Shown in pieces: positions 23,445 through 33,763 of a stretch of 64,000 bases of DNA. The number at the start of each line of letters is the position of its first letter. Within the stretch, counting starts at the first letter, position 1. A model generated the notes under the pieces. That model saw only the letters and a list, made by a program, of their open reading frames with translations, made no database searches and had not been told where the DNA came from. This DNA is from Romanomermis culicivorax. Taxonomy: Eukaryota > Nematoda > Enoplea > Mermithida > Mermithidae. The translations under genes were made by a program, and so were the position numbers. The DNA lies in the NCBI GenBank assembly GCA_963922205.1, contig CAWUHX010000388.1, positions 124,001-188,000 on the forward strand, written 5' to 3'.

Positions 23445-23897
23445 AAAAACAAACCTTTGACTCCAGTTAGCATGATTTAGTATAACCATTAAAGGACAGC
23501 CCAACGAAAGGGCTTTAGATGCAGAAGCTGAGCAAGTAGAATGTGCAGTAAAAACATTGGTATCAATACCCTAAAGAAAAAGTACCCATTTTAGCCACCT
23601 AGAAATTGTGGTAGAGGGAACCAGTTTGTAAGGTCGAACCAAAGAGAGAAAACATTTGGTTTCCAAAACCCTGTCATTTGCTGTGAAACTTATATACTTG
23701 CTTAAATGTGTGTAAGGACACAGTTTTTCTTCTGAATATTTGAAAATTTTGAAGGAAATTGGTGGACCCCCTTTCCTAGTCCTGATAACTTCTGGAATAG
23801 ACAATAAAACATAGTTGTCAAAAAATTTTATATAATTTATATCCAATTTTTGAATTTCTGACACCCGTTTTAGGCAACTAAGTGCAAGTAGCATCAA
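23445..23897 (-). pseudogene. Tyrosine recombinase catalytic-domain fragment
   Basis: Reading leftwards, the translated segment contains LLALSCLKRVSEIQKLDI, which fits the first catalytic Arg box (R with nearby E), and later TISRWLKWVL. After a stop near 23571, AHSTCSASASK and LNHANWS follow. In active enzymes the box H-x-x-R carries the second Arg, which here is Cys. No catalytic Tyr is visible before the homology fades. Families with this enzyme include Cryptons and DIRS-like elements; I cannot decide between them. The fragment has lost its N-terminus and is not functional. Confidence 0.6.
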
Positions 23898-23916
23898 AGT
23901 AGTAACACTGGCCCGT

Positions 23917-24050
23917 ATAGGTCATACAGTTAAGCATATCTCTATCTTTTGTGTATGACCTATAATTTGTCATTTTTGGCAGATTTATAGGTCTTATAGT
24001 AAACATATATGCTTGACTTCTTCGTTGATTTGTAGGTCATATGGTTCAGC
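23917..24050. repeat. Three short GTATAGGTCATA-type repeats
   Basis: Variants of TATAGGTCATACAGTTAAGCATA occur near 23917, 23969 and 24028, about 50-60 bp apart. They abut the recombinase fragment and might mark an element end. Nothing else supports that. Confidence 0.45.
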
Positions 24051-24159
24051 ATACAAGTTCAAGAGTTATTGTAATGGTAGAATTACGGTAATTTTTGGAT
24101 TATGGTAATAGTGGAGTTAGGGTAAGAGTCATGTTACTGTAGGTGCAAAAGGAAAATTG

Positions 24160-25060
24160 ATGATGAACAAAATATGGAAAAAGGAAATAAAAAACAAGAA
24201 ATAAACTGAGTTTACAATAACAAAACAAAAAGAAGGCATGTATAAAAAACAACTTCCTCCATGGGTAGAGGAAGTCTTTCAAAAAATTGTGCCCTTGGGC
24301 CTCCTTTGACAAAAAGGCGCCACCTGCAGGCCTAAATATGTTCGGAGGTCCCATTCCTGAACAGTTGTTCCAGTCAGTAAATGTCAGATTGGTCAGATTG
24401 GTCAGTAATGGTCTGTTCTAGAAGTAAAATCTCGAAAAAGTCTATACGTGATGAAACATTATTCTTACGGGTGCATGCATACAAAGTTGATTACCTGCAA
24501 AAAATGACCAAAAAGCTCTTTTATAGAAAAATGACCAGAATGAGCTGGGTATAGAAAGCATGTAGAAAATTTGGAGAGTTCAAAAAATCTTTATGTAACA
24601 AAAGAAAAACTTTTGGATCAATATATCACTTTTGTTTTATTGTAAAATAATCATTTAGGTCAACTACAAAAAATAAAAAAAGGAAAACTAAAAAAGTAAG
24701 CAAAACTAGAAAAACAAAAAGAAAGAATGTATAAAAACGACTCCCTCCACCCATGGAGGAAGTCTCCCAAAAAAAGCGCCCTTGGGCTCCAAAATGAGAG
24801 GTGCGCTGTCTGCAGGTTAACAGAGTAGCTAATCCTAAGCCCTGCATGTCTGAACAATCATCCAAATTAGAACAGTCTTTTATGTTAGAATGCTCGATTC
24901 TGTGAGCAAAACCTCTAAAAAGTCTATACGCGATGAAACATTATTCCTACCAGTTCATGCTTATAAGGTCATGAAAAAATGAACAAAAAGATCTCTTATG
25001 AAAAGTGACTGGAAAAAGCTTGGTATAAAAATGTGTAGAAAATTGGATACACTTGTTGTG
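24160..25060. repeat. Diverged tandem duplication, about 490-bp period
   Basis: The block around ACTTCCTCCATGGGTAGAGG (24250) recurs around ACTCCCTCCACCCATGGAGG (24739). Further matches are GCCCTTGGGC, CTGCAGG, AAAAAGTCTATACG and TGATGAAACATTATTC. No gene is seen. Confidence 0.7.
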
Positions 25061-26275
25061 CAGTTCTTTCCTTAGGAGTTTAAGAAAAGATGGAGGCTTC
25101 TGGTCTGAACTGAGTGGTTAGAACTAATCCCTTGGCTAAGCCTCGGTGATAGTGCAACAGTCTGGTTCCCCAGACCTACAACAACAAAGATTAACTTACT
25201 TTAAATGTGGGGCCTCACCAGAGAGCTCTGCAGTCTCCTAGCTGAGACGAGGAATCCCCTCAGGGATAACCTTACTTGACTGGATCCCCTAAGAGGTCTT
25301 CCAGAGCTTGCTGACTGCAAGCTGGCGCCTGGGCCTTTGGCCCTTCGCTTCTGTCTGCCGAGTATATCTAAAGAATAAAGAATATATAAATCAATAAACA
25401 CCGATGAATAATAAAACGAATGTGGAATGACCACTATTATTTTTATGCAAAATAAGACGTTGTTGCTGGGAATATTTTTAATGGATGCTAGCAAAAATAT
25501 ATCAAAATATAATAAAAAATCGTAATATGTGAAAGAATGATCTCACCATATCTTTTTGGTCTTTCTTTGGCGCTCCATTTCTATGCAAATGTTTGCGCCG
25601 CTGGTCGTCCATTTCTTCGATTTGCATGGCGATTTCCTGACACGGCTTGCCATCAACATGGTGCCCAACATTGCTCACCTACAACAGGTAGAAAAAAAAC
25701 TTTTGGCCAGGTTACCCCGGCATTAGAAAAATAACCAAAAATAATGTTTATTGCCCGGCTGACTCCCGTTTTCACAGTCTGTCTCACTGAGACTCCCGTA
25801 ATGGTCATTGGACACAAGGAATACCAAGGACTTCGCCGTGATGGCTGGCAAGTGACACCCATTTTGACCTCGGCTTTGATGGAATACCTCCTGCCCTAAG
25901 GAGTTTAATGATGATGTCAGCGCCAAATAGGGTCAATTTCCGGTTCGGTTGCTTGGTCTGCATGTTGTGGCAAGTCATTGGTCATCGGTCTAATCGCATG
26001 CAAATCTTTCCCGCATCTCTATATTTTTCTAAAATAAACTAAAATACAAATTATATTTAGGATACAATCAAGACGACGCGGGAATGTACAAGTATCGCAA
26101 ATTTTAAAATGTGCAAAAAATCGAGAAAAAATGTGGCCAAAAATTTAAAAATATTTTTGCGATTGCTTTTTGCACTAGTTTTATCAAGAAAAAAATTTTT
26201 TTGTTGGCCAGCAGCACCAAAAATTTAAATAATGTTTTTGTATTCTGTGATTTTTTGATTTTTTTGGATTTTGTA
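25061..26275. other. Non-coding DNA left of element 3; possibly 3' flank of element 4
   Basis: About 1.2 kb without a recognised gene. Because element 3 inserted with target duplication ATTTT, this DNA and the DNA from 33769 onward were once adjacent. It is therefore the downstream (minus-strand) continuation of element 4, perhaps including its missing 3' LTR. A hairpin-capable TTTGGCGCTCC...TGTTTGCGCC segment near 25568-25598 resembles one at 39617-39645 within element 4. Confidence 0.35.
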
Positions 26276-26280
26276 ATTTT

Positions 26281-26906
26281 GTGAGGGCGCTACAAATCGA
26301 TGGATAATTAAGAAACCTACAGTAAACAACGACTCTTCCCCATTCGCACACACAACAGGCAAACCTACGTTATCCGATCCTACTGTAGCCATTACGTCAA
26401 GAATCTTCGTTTTACGTCATGCAACTCTTTTTATGATTACGCCTACCTAGATTATGATATAATATTATGTTATTTTATGACGTCAATGCCTAGTTTTTAT
26501 GCTATTTTTTATGTCTTAATATTTATATAAATATGCTTGTTTTGTATGTTAAAATTACTTCACCAATTTTCCAATAAATTTGGCTTACCTGCCTTTCTTC
26601 TCTGCTCCCAATTTCGTCGTAGGGTCGTCGGTAAAACGTCGTCTTTTCCGTCCGGCTTTGCGTTCTTTGGAACCTGGAAAGAAACATAATTTCGTTGCGA
26701 GACTACGATTTCCCTTTTCAAACTTACCTTGACGTTTTTCGTGATCGTCGTCGCTGCCGTTTGTCCCTTGACGTTTTCGCTCTTCATCGACGATTCTAAA
26801 GAAGAAAGAATAAATCAAGAACGTTTTAGTATTCAGTCCGATCTGCAGGTTATTCAGCTACAGTAACCTGTAATCTCCATAGACCCAAAAATTGACAAAC
26901 CTTACA
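26281..26906 (+). repeat. 5' LTR of element 3
   Basis: It begins GTGAGGGCGCTAC and ends ACCTTACA. TATTTATATAAATATG near 26518-26533 may be a TATA region, and AATAAA lies at about 26573. It is followed after two bases by TGGCGATTCATGG (26909), a candidate primer binding site. It is nearly identical to the 3' copy. Confidence 0.95.
26589..26795 (-). other. Two antisense exon-like blocks in the 5' LTR
   Basis: On the minus strand, 26795-26728 is bounded by a TTCTTCTTTAG acceptor and a GTAAGT donor. The block 26673-26589 is bounded by TTTCTTTCCAG and GTAAGC. Joined in phase they would encode an Arg/Lys/Asp-rich peptide without stops. The identical pair in the 3' LTR is described at 33446-33652. 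The coding meaning is inferred from splice signals and phase only. Confidence 0.45.
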
Positions 26907-27094
26907 AGTGGCGATTCATGGCAGGACGTCGGCTTCAATTTTCGGATTCGAATTGATCTTGAAGAAACCTGAAAATAAAGAAGAAATAAAGAAACTTGGC
27001 GATTTTTTCTTGAACGTCTGAAGAAGAAAATTTAGAAGAAGATTTACGAATTTTGTCAAATCAAGAAGATCACGTTTTGGTTGAAAATAGAGAA

Positions 27095-30000
27095 GCAATG
27101 GCACGACAAGAAAATCGTTTTCGGTTTAGGAATAACGCGAGAGATTCTCAGACTCAATCGAACGGTCCCCAAGAGCCCAACAGGATGAGAGGTCGCCCAA
27201 CTAGCATGCTAAATACCAACTTCAATTGTGATCACTCGTCAGGAAGGTCCTCAGATGGTGCCGTTTCGTGTTTTAAATGTGGTAGAAGTGGGCATTACTC
27301 TTCTACTTGCCCTATGCTCGAACGAAATCAAAATTCCAGATTTTCGAGTTCCCTGCGTAGCACGTGGCGTGAGGGACCGCCCCGAGTGTCAATGCCAGCC
27401 CGAGGCGTTTCGAACCCTAGGAGTCCAGGAGATGCCCTTTCTGGAACCCGAGGAGTCAATGGACAGCTTTGTTTTGCCGAGGCTAATGGGCCCAACGTGT
27501 TAGAATTTAATTCTGACACCATCGCGGAACAGTTCGATCCCTGGAACTGCGATGATTACGATCTGTATGGAAATTCCAATGTGAGGCCTCAGGCACATGT
27601 TTTTATGGCCCGATATAATGAATTTTATTTTGGAACCGGACACTCCACATTGGTGAGTAGTGGGACAGGATCTGAAGAAATTAGCGATAACCCCACTATT
27701 GCCTCCCATGGGTATACTGGCAATTATTATGAAGTCCCAGAACACTTAGAAAATGGTTATTTAGAAAGCGATTTTGATGAAACTTCTGATTTCGACTATT
27801 ATGAAGACAGACGGCGCCGTCAGCAATTTGGAAATTCTGGGCAAGTCGAATCAGTTAATGTTTTCATGAATACGGCTCAGACTGGAGGTCATAATTCCCA
27901 CCGTCCCTCTGGAAGCCGCCCCATGGGTGAAGTTTATTTTATTTTTGATGGGCCTGCTGCAGCCAGTATTTGTAATTTATTTGATATTTTGAATTTTATG
28001 CATATGCACGAATTTGAAAGCCAGTCACGACGAGGAGTGATCGCTAGACAAGGACCCTTGGAATTTACGACAGAAGGATGGACCAACAAGTCAGCACCAT
28101 GGATCGTTCGGAGGCCCGAAGTCACCTCCCCAGAAGATCCCATGCGACATCAGTCGGCTCAAACTGACTCAAGAACAGATCCAGGAAGGCCAGAAGATTT
28201 ACAATTTCAATTTAGAGCAGAAGCAGTTCGAAGAAGCAGGAATCGTAATAGAAGAAAAATTCCTCCAAACAATTTTCAACGAATTTTTAGGAATTTAGTC
28301 TCACTTACTTCTTCCTATTTTTTGTTCGCCGCTATCCTGTCGCTTTCTTTTCTCGTCCGCTATTCGTTCGGCGCTCCTTTCTTCGGCGTTTCGCAAGGCT
28401 GTCGTACCTTGACGTTGACGCAATATCGATCTTTGCTGTTGATCGTAGCTGAAAAACGTGAAACAAAATTGCGCATTTGGTCCACGACGGGACATTCGAA
28501 TCAAATTATAACCAGTCAATGCATTTCACGCAATCAAACCATTTATAACCCAGAAGTTCTATTTCAAAAAGCGGAAGATGGAGAGAAACCTATCATCCAA
28601 GCTAGTAGAAGTTTAACGAAAGTGGAAAGAAATTACGTAATCACGGGAAAGGAAGTTTTGGCCATAATACGAGCCGCGGGATATTTTCGTCATTATTTGC
28701 ATCGGCAGCGTGTCACTATTTTTATGAATCAGTCAGTCCTACAAAGTATTTTTTCGAAACTACACCCTTTGAGCCCTATAGCTAGATGGAGACTAGTAGT
28801 GCAAGAATCTCAAGAGCCCAACAGTAAACATCGCGCGGGAAAAGTCAACAAAAACACAGACGTTTTTTCAAGAAACCCAACACGTGAAGAAAATGGCAAG
28901 AAAGGCATAGAATTTCACATAAATGCGACTACACCCTCACCAACTAGTAAAAATAGGCCCAATGACTCAATTTTCGATAGCGCAGGAGCAGATTCCGAAA
29001 AAACATCGACTCTAGCAAGAACTAGACTAAATGAAATTCAAACTACATGCTCAAAAACGCCTGATAGCCTCTTTTCAACTCAAGAAGACACGAATTTTGA
29101 GGAATCTCCAACTATAGAAAGAACTATTCTCAAGGAAACTCGAGCTATAGTTATAGGAAGAGAAGAAGACAAGTTCGATGCGAGCAGGATAGAAAATTTT
29201 CGCGAGGCACGAAGAAGTGATCAATTTTGTGATCAACTATTGGTCTACTCACAGCCTGATTATTTGCCTGAAGACCTTGAGCAAGTCGAGAAAATTGTCT
29301 CATCAGCATCTCAATTTATGATCAAAAACGAAATTCTATGTTATTTGGGCGACGCGGACGAAAACGAATTGAAAATAGAAGTTTTAGTTTCGAAAAAAGA
29401 AGAAGTTCTAGAAGCTTGCCATGATGACGTTTTTTCTGAACATTTTTGTTTTACGAAAACATTAGGAAGATCTCGCTTACGTTACCACAGGACTACAGTA
29501 TGCCGGGATGCACGAAAACGCTACTTAAATTATATCATTTGCACTATGGGAAAAACAGGCATAAAAAGAAATCGCGCCGCTCCTACGCCTACACTAGTTG
29601 CAAGACTATTTGACCGAGCGGCTATGGATATTTTAAGTCCTCTGCCTATGAGTAAAAATAGAAACAAACACGGTATTGTGCTCAAAGAATATCTAAAGAA
29701 GAAGTATGCGACGGCAGCAGCTCTACCAGAAACTACGATAGAAAAAGTTGCAGAAATAATGCTACAATTTGGTGCACCACTAACAGATGGAGAAATAAAT
29801 TTCTTATCTGATCTAACGTTATGCCTTTGTGAATTATGCACAATAAGAAAAACAAACGCAAATTTCTACCATCCACAAACAAACAGACCAGTGGAAAGAT
29901 TCAATAAAATGTTGGCCACAATTATCTCAATGAACATCAAAGAAAAACAAAACGAATGGAATTTCTATTTGCCCTACGCGAGTTTTGCATGTAATATGGC

Positions 30001-30508
30001 CACACAAAAGTTAATAAAGTGCTCACCATTTTTTCTTTCTGGCCACCGTCCGAATTCCTCCATTGACGTCGCTCTTTGTTCTTCGTCGGCCCTTTGTCCA
30101 ATCGATGTTGATCTCGGCGACGCCGTCCAACGATTCTCGTCCAATGTGCAGCAATCTGCCAAAAAGAATGTAAAAATTATGCAACATGCTCAGAAAATTG
30201 CATATGATAAAAAAGAACACGAAGGAGAACTCACAGAAGGAAAAGAAGTTTCTAAATATAATAAAGTGGTGAAGCCCGAGTACCCACCTAAATTCACTTT
30301 TTCATGGATAAGATCTGACGTCAATATTCAAGAAAAACATTCGAAGGACTTATCGCGATTAAAACGAAAATTCGAGCTGCCCACACGAAGAACTGCATTC
30401 CGATGTATCAAGAAAGAAAAGGATGGACGTAAAATTGTCCATGACGCAAATTTTGACCGTATCGTCGGAGAAATCTTTGAAACATTTATCTGCATGATTC
30501 GACCGTGA
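27095..30508 (+). CDS. Long ORF of element 3: zinc knuckle, degenerate RNase H, integrase core; no RT
   Basis: The frame is open upstream to 27053, but the first ATG is at 27095. An Arg/Asn-rich start is followed by one CCHC knuckle (CFKCGRSGHYSSTC, 27269-27310), a long acidic Tyr/Asp/Asn-rich part, and a short hydrophobic stretch near 28300-28390. The RNase H-like segment from about 28590 has ASRSLTKVERNY and keeps Glu (GKEVLAI). Its HTDH-type Asp is replaced by MNQS. Integrase has a His pair near 29420 (HDD, EHF), only one Cys of the expected pair (YIICTM), but an intact D, D-35-E core (AMDILSPL, LTDGE, PVERF). No YxDD or other RT motif is present. With over 1,130 codons open in AT-rich DNA the ORF is either translated or was until very recently. 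What the protein does without RT is unclear; integration or packaging is possible. Confidence 0.75.
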   Translation, partial: AMARQENRFRFRNNARDSQTQSNGPQEPNRMRGRPTSMLNTNFNCDHSSGRSSDGAVSCFKCGRSGHYSSTCPMLERNQNSRFSSSLRSTWREGPPRVSMPARGVSNPRSPGDALSGTRGVNGQLCFAEANGPNVLEFNSDTIAEQFDPWNCDDYDLYGNSNVRPQAHVFMARYNEFYFGTGHSTLVSSGTGSEEISDNPTIASHGYTGNYYEVPEHLENGYLESDFDETSDFDYYEDRRRRQQFGNSGQVESVNVFMNTAQTGGHNSHRPSGSRPMGEVYFIFDGPAAASICNLFDILNFMHMHEFESQSRRGVIARQGPLEFTTEGWTNKSAPWIVRRPEVTSPEDPMRHQSAQTDSRTDPGRPEDLQFQFRAEAVRRSRNRNRRKIPPNNFQRIFRNLVSLTSSYFLFAAILSLSFLVRYSFGAPFFGVSQGCRTLTLTQYRSLLLIVAEKRETKLRIWSTTGHSNQIITSQCISRNQTIYNPEVLFQKAEDGEKPIIQASRSLTKVERNYVITGKEVLAIIRAAGYFRHYLHRQRVTIFMNQSVLQSIFSKLHPLSPIARWRLVVQESQEPNSKHRAGKVNKNTDVFSRNPTREENGKKGIEFHINATTPSPTSKNRPNDSIFDSAGADSEKTSTLARTRLNEIQTTCSKTPDSLFSTQEDTNFEESPTIERTILKETRAIVIGREEDKFDASRIENFREARRSDQFCDQLLVYSQPDYLPEDLEQVEKIVSSASQFMIKNEILCYLGDADENELKIEVLVSKKEEVLEACHDDVFSEHFCFTKTLGRSRLRYHRTTVCRDARKRYLNYIICTMGKTGIKRNRAAPTPTLVARLFDRAAMDILSPLPMSKNRNKHGIVLKEYLKKKYATAAALPETTIEKVAEIMLQFGAPLTDGEINFLSDLTLCLCELCTIRKTNANFYHPQTNRPVERFNKMLATIISMNIKEKQNEWNFYLPYASFACNMATQKLIKCSPFFLSGHRPNSSIDVALCSSSALCPIDVDLGDAVQRFSSNVQQSAKKNVKIMQHAQKIAYDKKEHEGELTEGKEVSKYNKVVKPEYPPKFTFSWIRSDVNIQEKHSKDLSRLKRKFELPTRRTAFRCIKKEKDGRKIVHDANFDRIVGEIFETFICMIRP
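28309..28448 (-). other. Antisense exon-like block inside the long ORF
   Basis: On the minus strand a 140-bp block runs from a TTTTTCAG acceptor (after 28449) to a GTAAGTGAG donor (before 28308). It encodes an Arg/Glu/Lys/Gln-rich stretch including DEKRKRQDSGEQK. It sits where RT would be expected, and the sense translation there is an odd hydrophobic run. It resembles in composition the antisense blocks of the LTR. A captured fragment in reverse orientation would explain it. Confidence 0.4.
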
Positions 30509-30762
30509 GAAAAAAAAGAGAAAAAAAAATAAAAAAAAAACACATGCCTAAATGTTTGTATAAAACGCGTAATATTTTCTGTATAAGTCATTAGGAAGAA
30601 CTATTGCTCCTCCTAGCGCGCGTCTTTTTTTAAATTTTATACGGCTAAGTTTTATTCGATTAATTATTTTCTTTTATATTTCCCTCGTTATTTTTTCGGG
30701 TAAATTATCATTTTGTGTACTCGTTTATACCCTGTCTTTAATTTATTTCTATACCTAAAGCC

Positions 30763-32571
30763 ATGGCTTTTGCGAAGATTCCACCCATAATAGCCGCCGA
30801 TCGCTGGCGTCTTTGCCAAATGTCGCCGCCTTTGATCAAGCACGAGGCCATTGTCACTTTTGGCCAAGAACTTGGGCGACTACCATTGAATGGCCGTTAT
30901 GCCGTGTGCACGAATATCGAAGAAAGCCAGGCCATGTGCGACTTTTTGGCCAGCGACCCGCGTCACCCTGGCGTTTACGGGCTCGATGCCGAATTCATGA
31001 ATTACCATCTGGATTGGGTCGACTGGGGGAAGAAAGAAGCTGGCCCGCTCGCGAATCTGGCCAAAACCAAACTTGACATCGCCCTGCACGGCCAGCGATA
31101 CTCGAAAGGGCCCTTCGCCGTTATTGTCCAAGTTTGTCGCGCCGACGGCCACACGATTGTCTTCGATCTTTTGGAGATGGGAATCGTTCCCACCTCCTTG
31201 ATCAATCTTTTGAAAAACGCTCGCGGCATCGTCGGCTTTGCATCTAATTGCGACCTGGCCGCCCTGACGAATGTTGATATACGATTCGCCGACATTAAAA
31301 TACGGGCCGACACCAGCCAAATACAACGATTTTTGAAGAGCAATCGTAGTATTGACTATATTCGCGAGAGGAGCCCCGATTTGTATAAACGTCTAGTCGA
31401 GGGGACGGCCGATTTTTATCGAGCAGGAAACAGTTTGGCCGCCGTCGCCCAACATTTTTTCGGCGTCACTCTCAACGAAGGCTTCCAAGGAAGGGAATTG
31501 GCTTGGGCCAAGCGTCCCTTGCCCTCCGACGCCTTGGAATATGCCGCTTTGGACGCCATCGCCCATTTTGACGTTTATTACAGCTTAAACGAATTTTACC
31601 CCCTCTTTGACGAAATCAGAACTTTGACGTCGAAGGAGCGAATAATGTCGTCGAAACGAGCGTCGAAACGCGAACCATTATCGCTCGCTATCCTTGATTT
31701 TTCCCTCCGAGAAGTAAAAATAAGATCTATAGTTTTAGATAGGTTAAGTAAAGACCCCGTACCACGAAATTCGACCAGCGAAAGTTCAACAGAAGACGAA
31801 GAAGAAAGAGAAAAATCCGAAGAAGAGGTCGAAATTTCAGGAAACGATCTATTTGTTTCCCTGAAATCTGAAGAACAAAAAGAAAAAGTTTTCTACACCT
31901 TGAAACTAATCTTAAAAGAAGTTGCTAAATACACTTTTAGCCTGATAAACAAGAAGGATAAACAAAGTGGTGTAAAGAGTCCACCTAATCTTTTACAGGG
32001 AAAATCACTACCGACGCCTTCAACCGAATCGATCAAGAGGACGAGGGAAGAGAAATCGTCGACCAAATCGTCGAAGTCACCGCCGAAAAGATCGAAAGTG
32101 GGTGCAGAAATAAATCCCACCCAGGCCAGCAGTAGCCGCCGAGTAATTGAAGAACGAACCCCCGCCGAAATAGCGTTCGGAACGCCGACCGTTTTTAAAC
32201 CAACCCCGCCGCCACCGGATTGCCATTTTTCGGCTTTCAATTATTTCCGCCGACGCTTCGATACGCCAATCAACAATCGCGAAGCGATCGATTCGAGGGC
32301 TCAGGCAGAAAGGGAAGCCTATCGTCATTTAGACGATAATTTAGCCGCTTTCATCGTCTGCTTTATGCCCCCCTACCGTCGGGAAATGCTGCCCGCTGCT
32401 AGGGAATTCGCTGAACTACGCAGCGTTCACTTACGAAATCAACTGCGACGGGACCCCCGACTGCTCCCCGAACAAATTGAAGCCCTAGTGGCTAAATTTT
32501 CAAATATTCTCACCGAATATTATACCAGTCGAATCGTCCAATCCGCCGTCGACCGTCGACACCGCTCGTAA
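30763..32571 (+). CDS. DEDDy-type 3'-5' exonuclease (third gene of element 3), intact, 602 aa
   Basis: The start lies in a favourable context (AAGCCATGG), 254 bp after the long ORF. The exonuclease fold covers about residues 45-280. Motif I is YGLDAEF (D75, E77), motif II is GFASNCDLAAL (D164) and motif III is YAALDA (Y260, D264), which defines the DEDDy (RNase D/WRN-like) class. All catalytic residues are present. Residues 335-357 are strongly acidic. Residues 425-446 (KRTREE ... PPKRSKV) look like a bipartite nuclear localisation signal. The C-terminal 130 residues are a charged helical region of unknown role. Such enzymes remove nucleotides from RNA or DNA 3' ends. In this context it might trim cDNA ends or process element RNA (inference). 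There is no intron, unlike the related genes of elements 2 and 4, and the gene is more GC-rich than its surroundings. Confidence 0.93.
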   Translation: MAFAKIPPIIAADRWRLCQMSPPLIKHEAIVTFGQELGRLPLNGRYAVCTNIEESQAMCDFLASDPRHPGVYGLDAEFMNYHLDWVDWGKKEAGPLANLAKTKLDIALHGQRYSKGPFAVIVQVCRADGHTIVFDLLEMGIVPTSLINLLKNARGIVGFASNCDLAALTNVDIRFADIKIRADTSQIQRFLKSNRSIDYIRERSPDLYKRLVEGTADFYRAGNSLAAVAQHFFGVTLNEGFQGRELAWAKRPLPSDALEYAALDAIAHFDVYYSLNEFYPLFDEIRTLTSKERIMSSKRASKREPLSLAILDFSLREVKIRSIVLDRLSKDPVPRNSTSESSTEDEEEREKSEEEVEISGNDLFVSLKSEEQKEKVFYTLKLILKEVAKYTFSLINKKDKQSGVKSPPNLLQGKSLPTPSTESIKRTREEKSSTKSSKSPPKRSKVGAEINPTQASSSRRVIEERTPAEIAFGTPTVFKPTPPPPDCHFSAFNYFRRRFDTPINNREAIDSRAQAEREAYRHLDDNLAAFIVCFMPPYRREMLPAAREFAELRSVHLRNQLRRDPRLLPEQIEALVAKFSNILTEYYTSRIVQSAVDRRHRS

Positions 32572-33137
32572 CTCGAATTTCGTCGCTGTAAAGATTTTTC
32601 GTCCCCAATTTTGTCCCTTTATTTTCGTCCAATTAATCGTCGCCATTGCCGTCAAAAAACTTTCGTTGCCCAATATTTCCATCGCCCGTTTTGTCGTAAT
32701 TGTCGTCGCCGCTTTGTTTGTCGATTCGCCGCCCAACCCGGTGAAATTTTGACGATCCCTCGTTGTACATTTGTATTTTGTATGAAAAAAAAAAGAAAAA
32801 AACCACCGAAAAACCATTTTAATTTTTAACTTTTTATAACTTTGTACAATTTAAATTTATGAAAAACTGGAAAATTATAAAACAGAACAGGGAAAATGAT
32901 AAAGAAAAAACGGAACGCAAACTTGGAGAAAATGGAAGACAAAAAAAAAAGAACGAAGAAAATCATAAAGAAGAAATTTGAGAGTTGGAAAGAAAAATGC
33001 GAGAAGAAAACTATTTACTGATATAAAAACACTTACCCCAATGGCGCCGGCGATTTCGTCGTCGGTTCGTCGCTTCTTCGCCATTCAATCTTTGCCCAAC
33101 GAGGCTGGGGGCAGCCTTTCCCCAGCGCCGGAAGAAT
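32572..33137 (+). other. 3' non-coding region of element 3
   Basis: About 570 bp between the exonuclease stop and the LTR. It contains A-rich runs near 32785-32810 and 32938-32955. The bases before the LTR are GGAAGAAT, only a weak polypurine tract. Confidence 0.5.
33037..33084 (-). other. Antisense start-exon-like block
   Basis: On the minus strand an ATG at 33084 opens 16 codons (MAKKRRTDDEIAGAIG) that end exactly at a GTAAGTG donor. The basic/acidic composition resembles the antisense LTR blocks. It is short, so chance cannot be excluded. Confidence 0.3.
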
Positions 33138-33763
33138 GTGAGGGCGCTACAAATTGATCGATAATTAAGAAACCTACAGTAAACAACGACTCTTCCCCAT
33201 TCGCACACACAACAGGCAAACCTACGTTATCCGATCCTACTGTAGCCATTACGTCAAGAATCTTCGTTTTACGTCATGCAACTCTTTTTATGATTACGCC
33301 TACCTAGATTATGATATAATATTATGTTATTTTATGACGTCAATGCCTAGTTTTTATGCTATTTTTTATGTCTTAATATTTATATAAATATGCTTGTTTT
33401 GTATGTTAAAATTACTTCACCAATTTTCCAATAAATTTGGCTTACCTGCCTTTCTTCTCTGCTCCCAATTTCATCGTAGGGTCGTCGGTAAAACGTCGTC
33501 TTTTCCGTCCGACTTTGCGTTCTTTGGAACCTGGAAAGAAACATAATTTCGTTGCGAGACTACGATTTCCCTTTTCAAACTTACCTTGATGTTTTTCATG
33601 ATCGTCGTCGCTGCCGTTTGTCCCTTGACGTTTTCGCTCTTCATCGACGATTCTAAAGAAGAAAGAATAAATCAAGAACGTTTTAGTATTCAGTCCGATC
33701 TGCAGGTTATTCAGCTACAGTAACCTGTAATCTCCATAGACCCAAAAATTGACAAACCTTACA
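33138..33763 (+). repeat. 3' LTR of element 3
   Basis: 626 bp, nearly identical to 26281-26906 and followed by the ATTTT target duplication. The observed differences are single substitutions (for example CGA/TGA near the start and CCGGC/CCGAC). About 1 percent divergence indicates a recent insertion. Confidence 0.95.
33446..33652 (-). other. Two antisense exon-like blocks in the 3' LTR
   Basis: The block 33652-33585 (68 bp; acceptor CTTTAG, donor GTAAGT) and the block 33530-33446 (85 bp; acceptor TTTCCAG, donor GTAAGC) lie on the minus strand. They join in one stop-free phase to a peptide rich in Arg, Lys, Asp and Glu (for example SKERK, GRKRRRF). An antisense transcript starting near the right LTR would use these as first exons. 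Confidence 0.45.

Noticed and set aside
24100-24865. Minus-strand Phe-rich frames resembling membrane proteins.
   Set aside because: They arise from A-rich low-complexity DNA in a repeated non-coding segment and show no conserved motif.
25095-25180. A tRNA-like or SINE head, with GAGTGGTTAGAA resembling an A box and GGTTCCCCAGACC a B box.
   Set aside because: No cloverleaf could be folded by eye, the B box is poor and no second copy is visible in the window.
28300-28400. Transmembrane segment in the long ORF of element 3.
   Set aside because: The hydrophobic run is the reverse complement of an Arg/Glu-rich antisense exon-like block, so it may be accidental; not called as a membrane protein.
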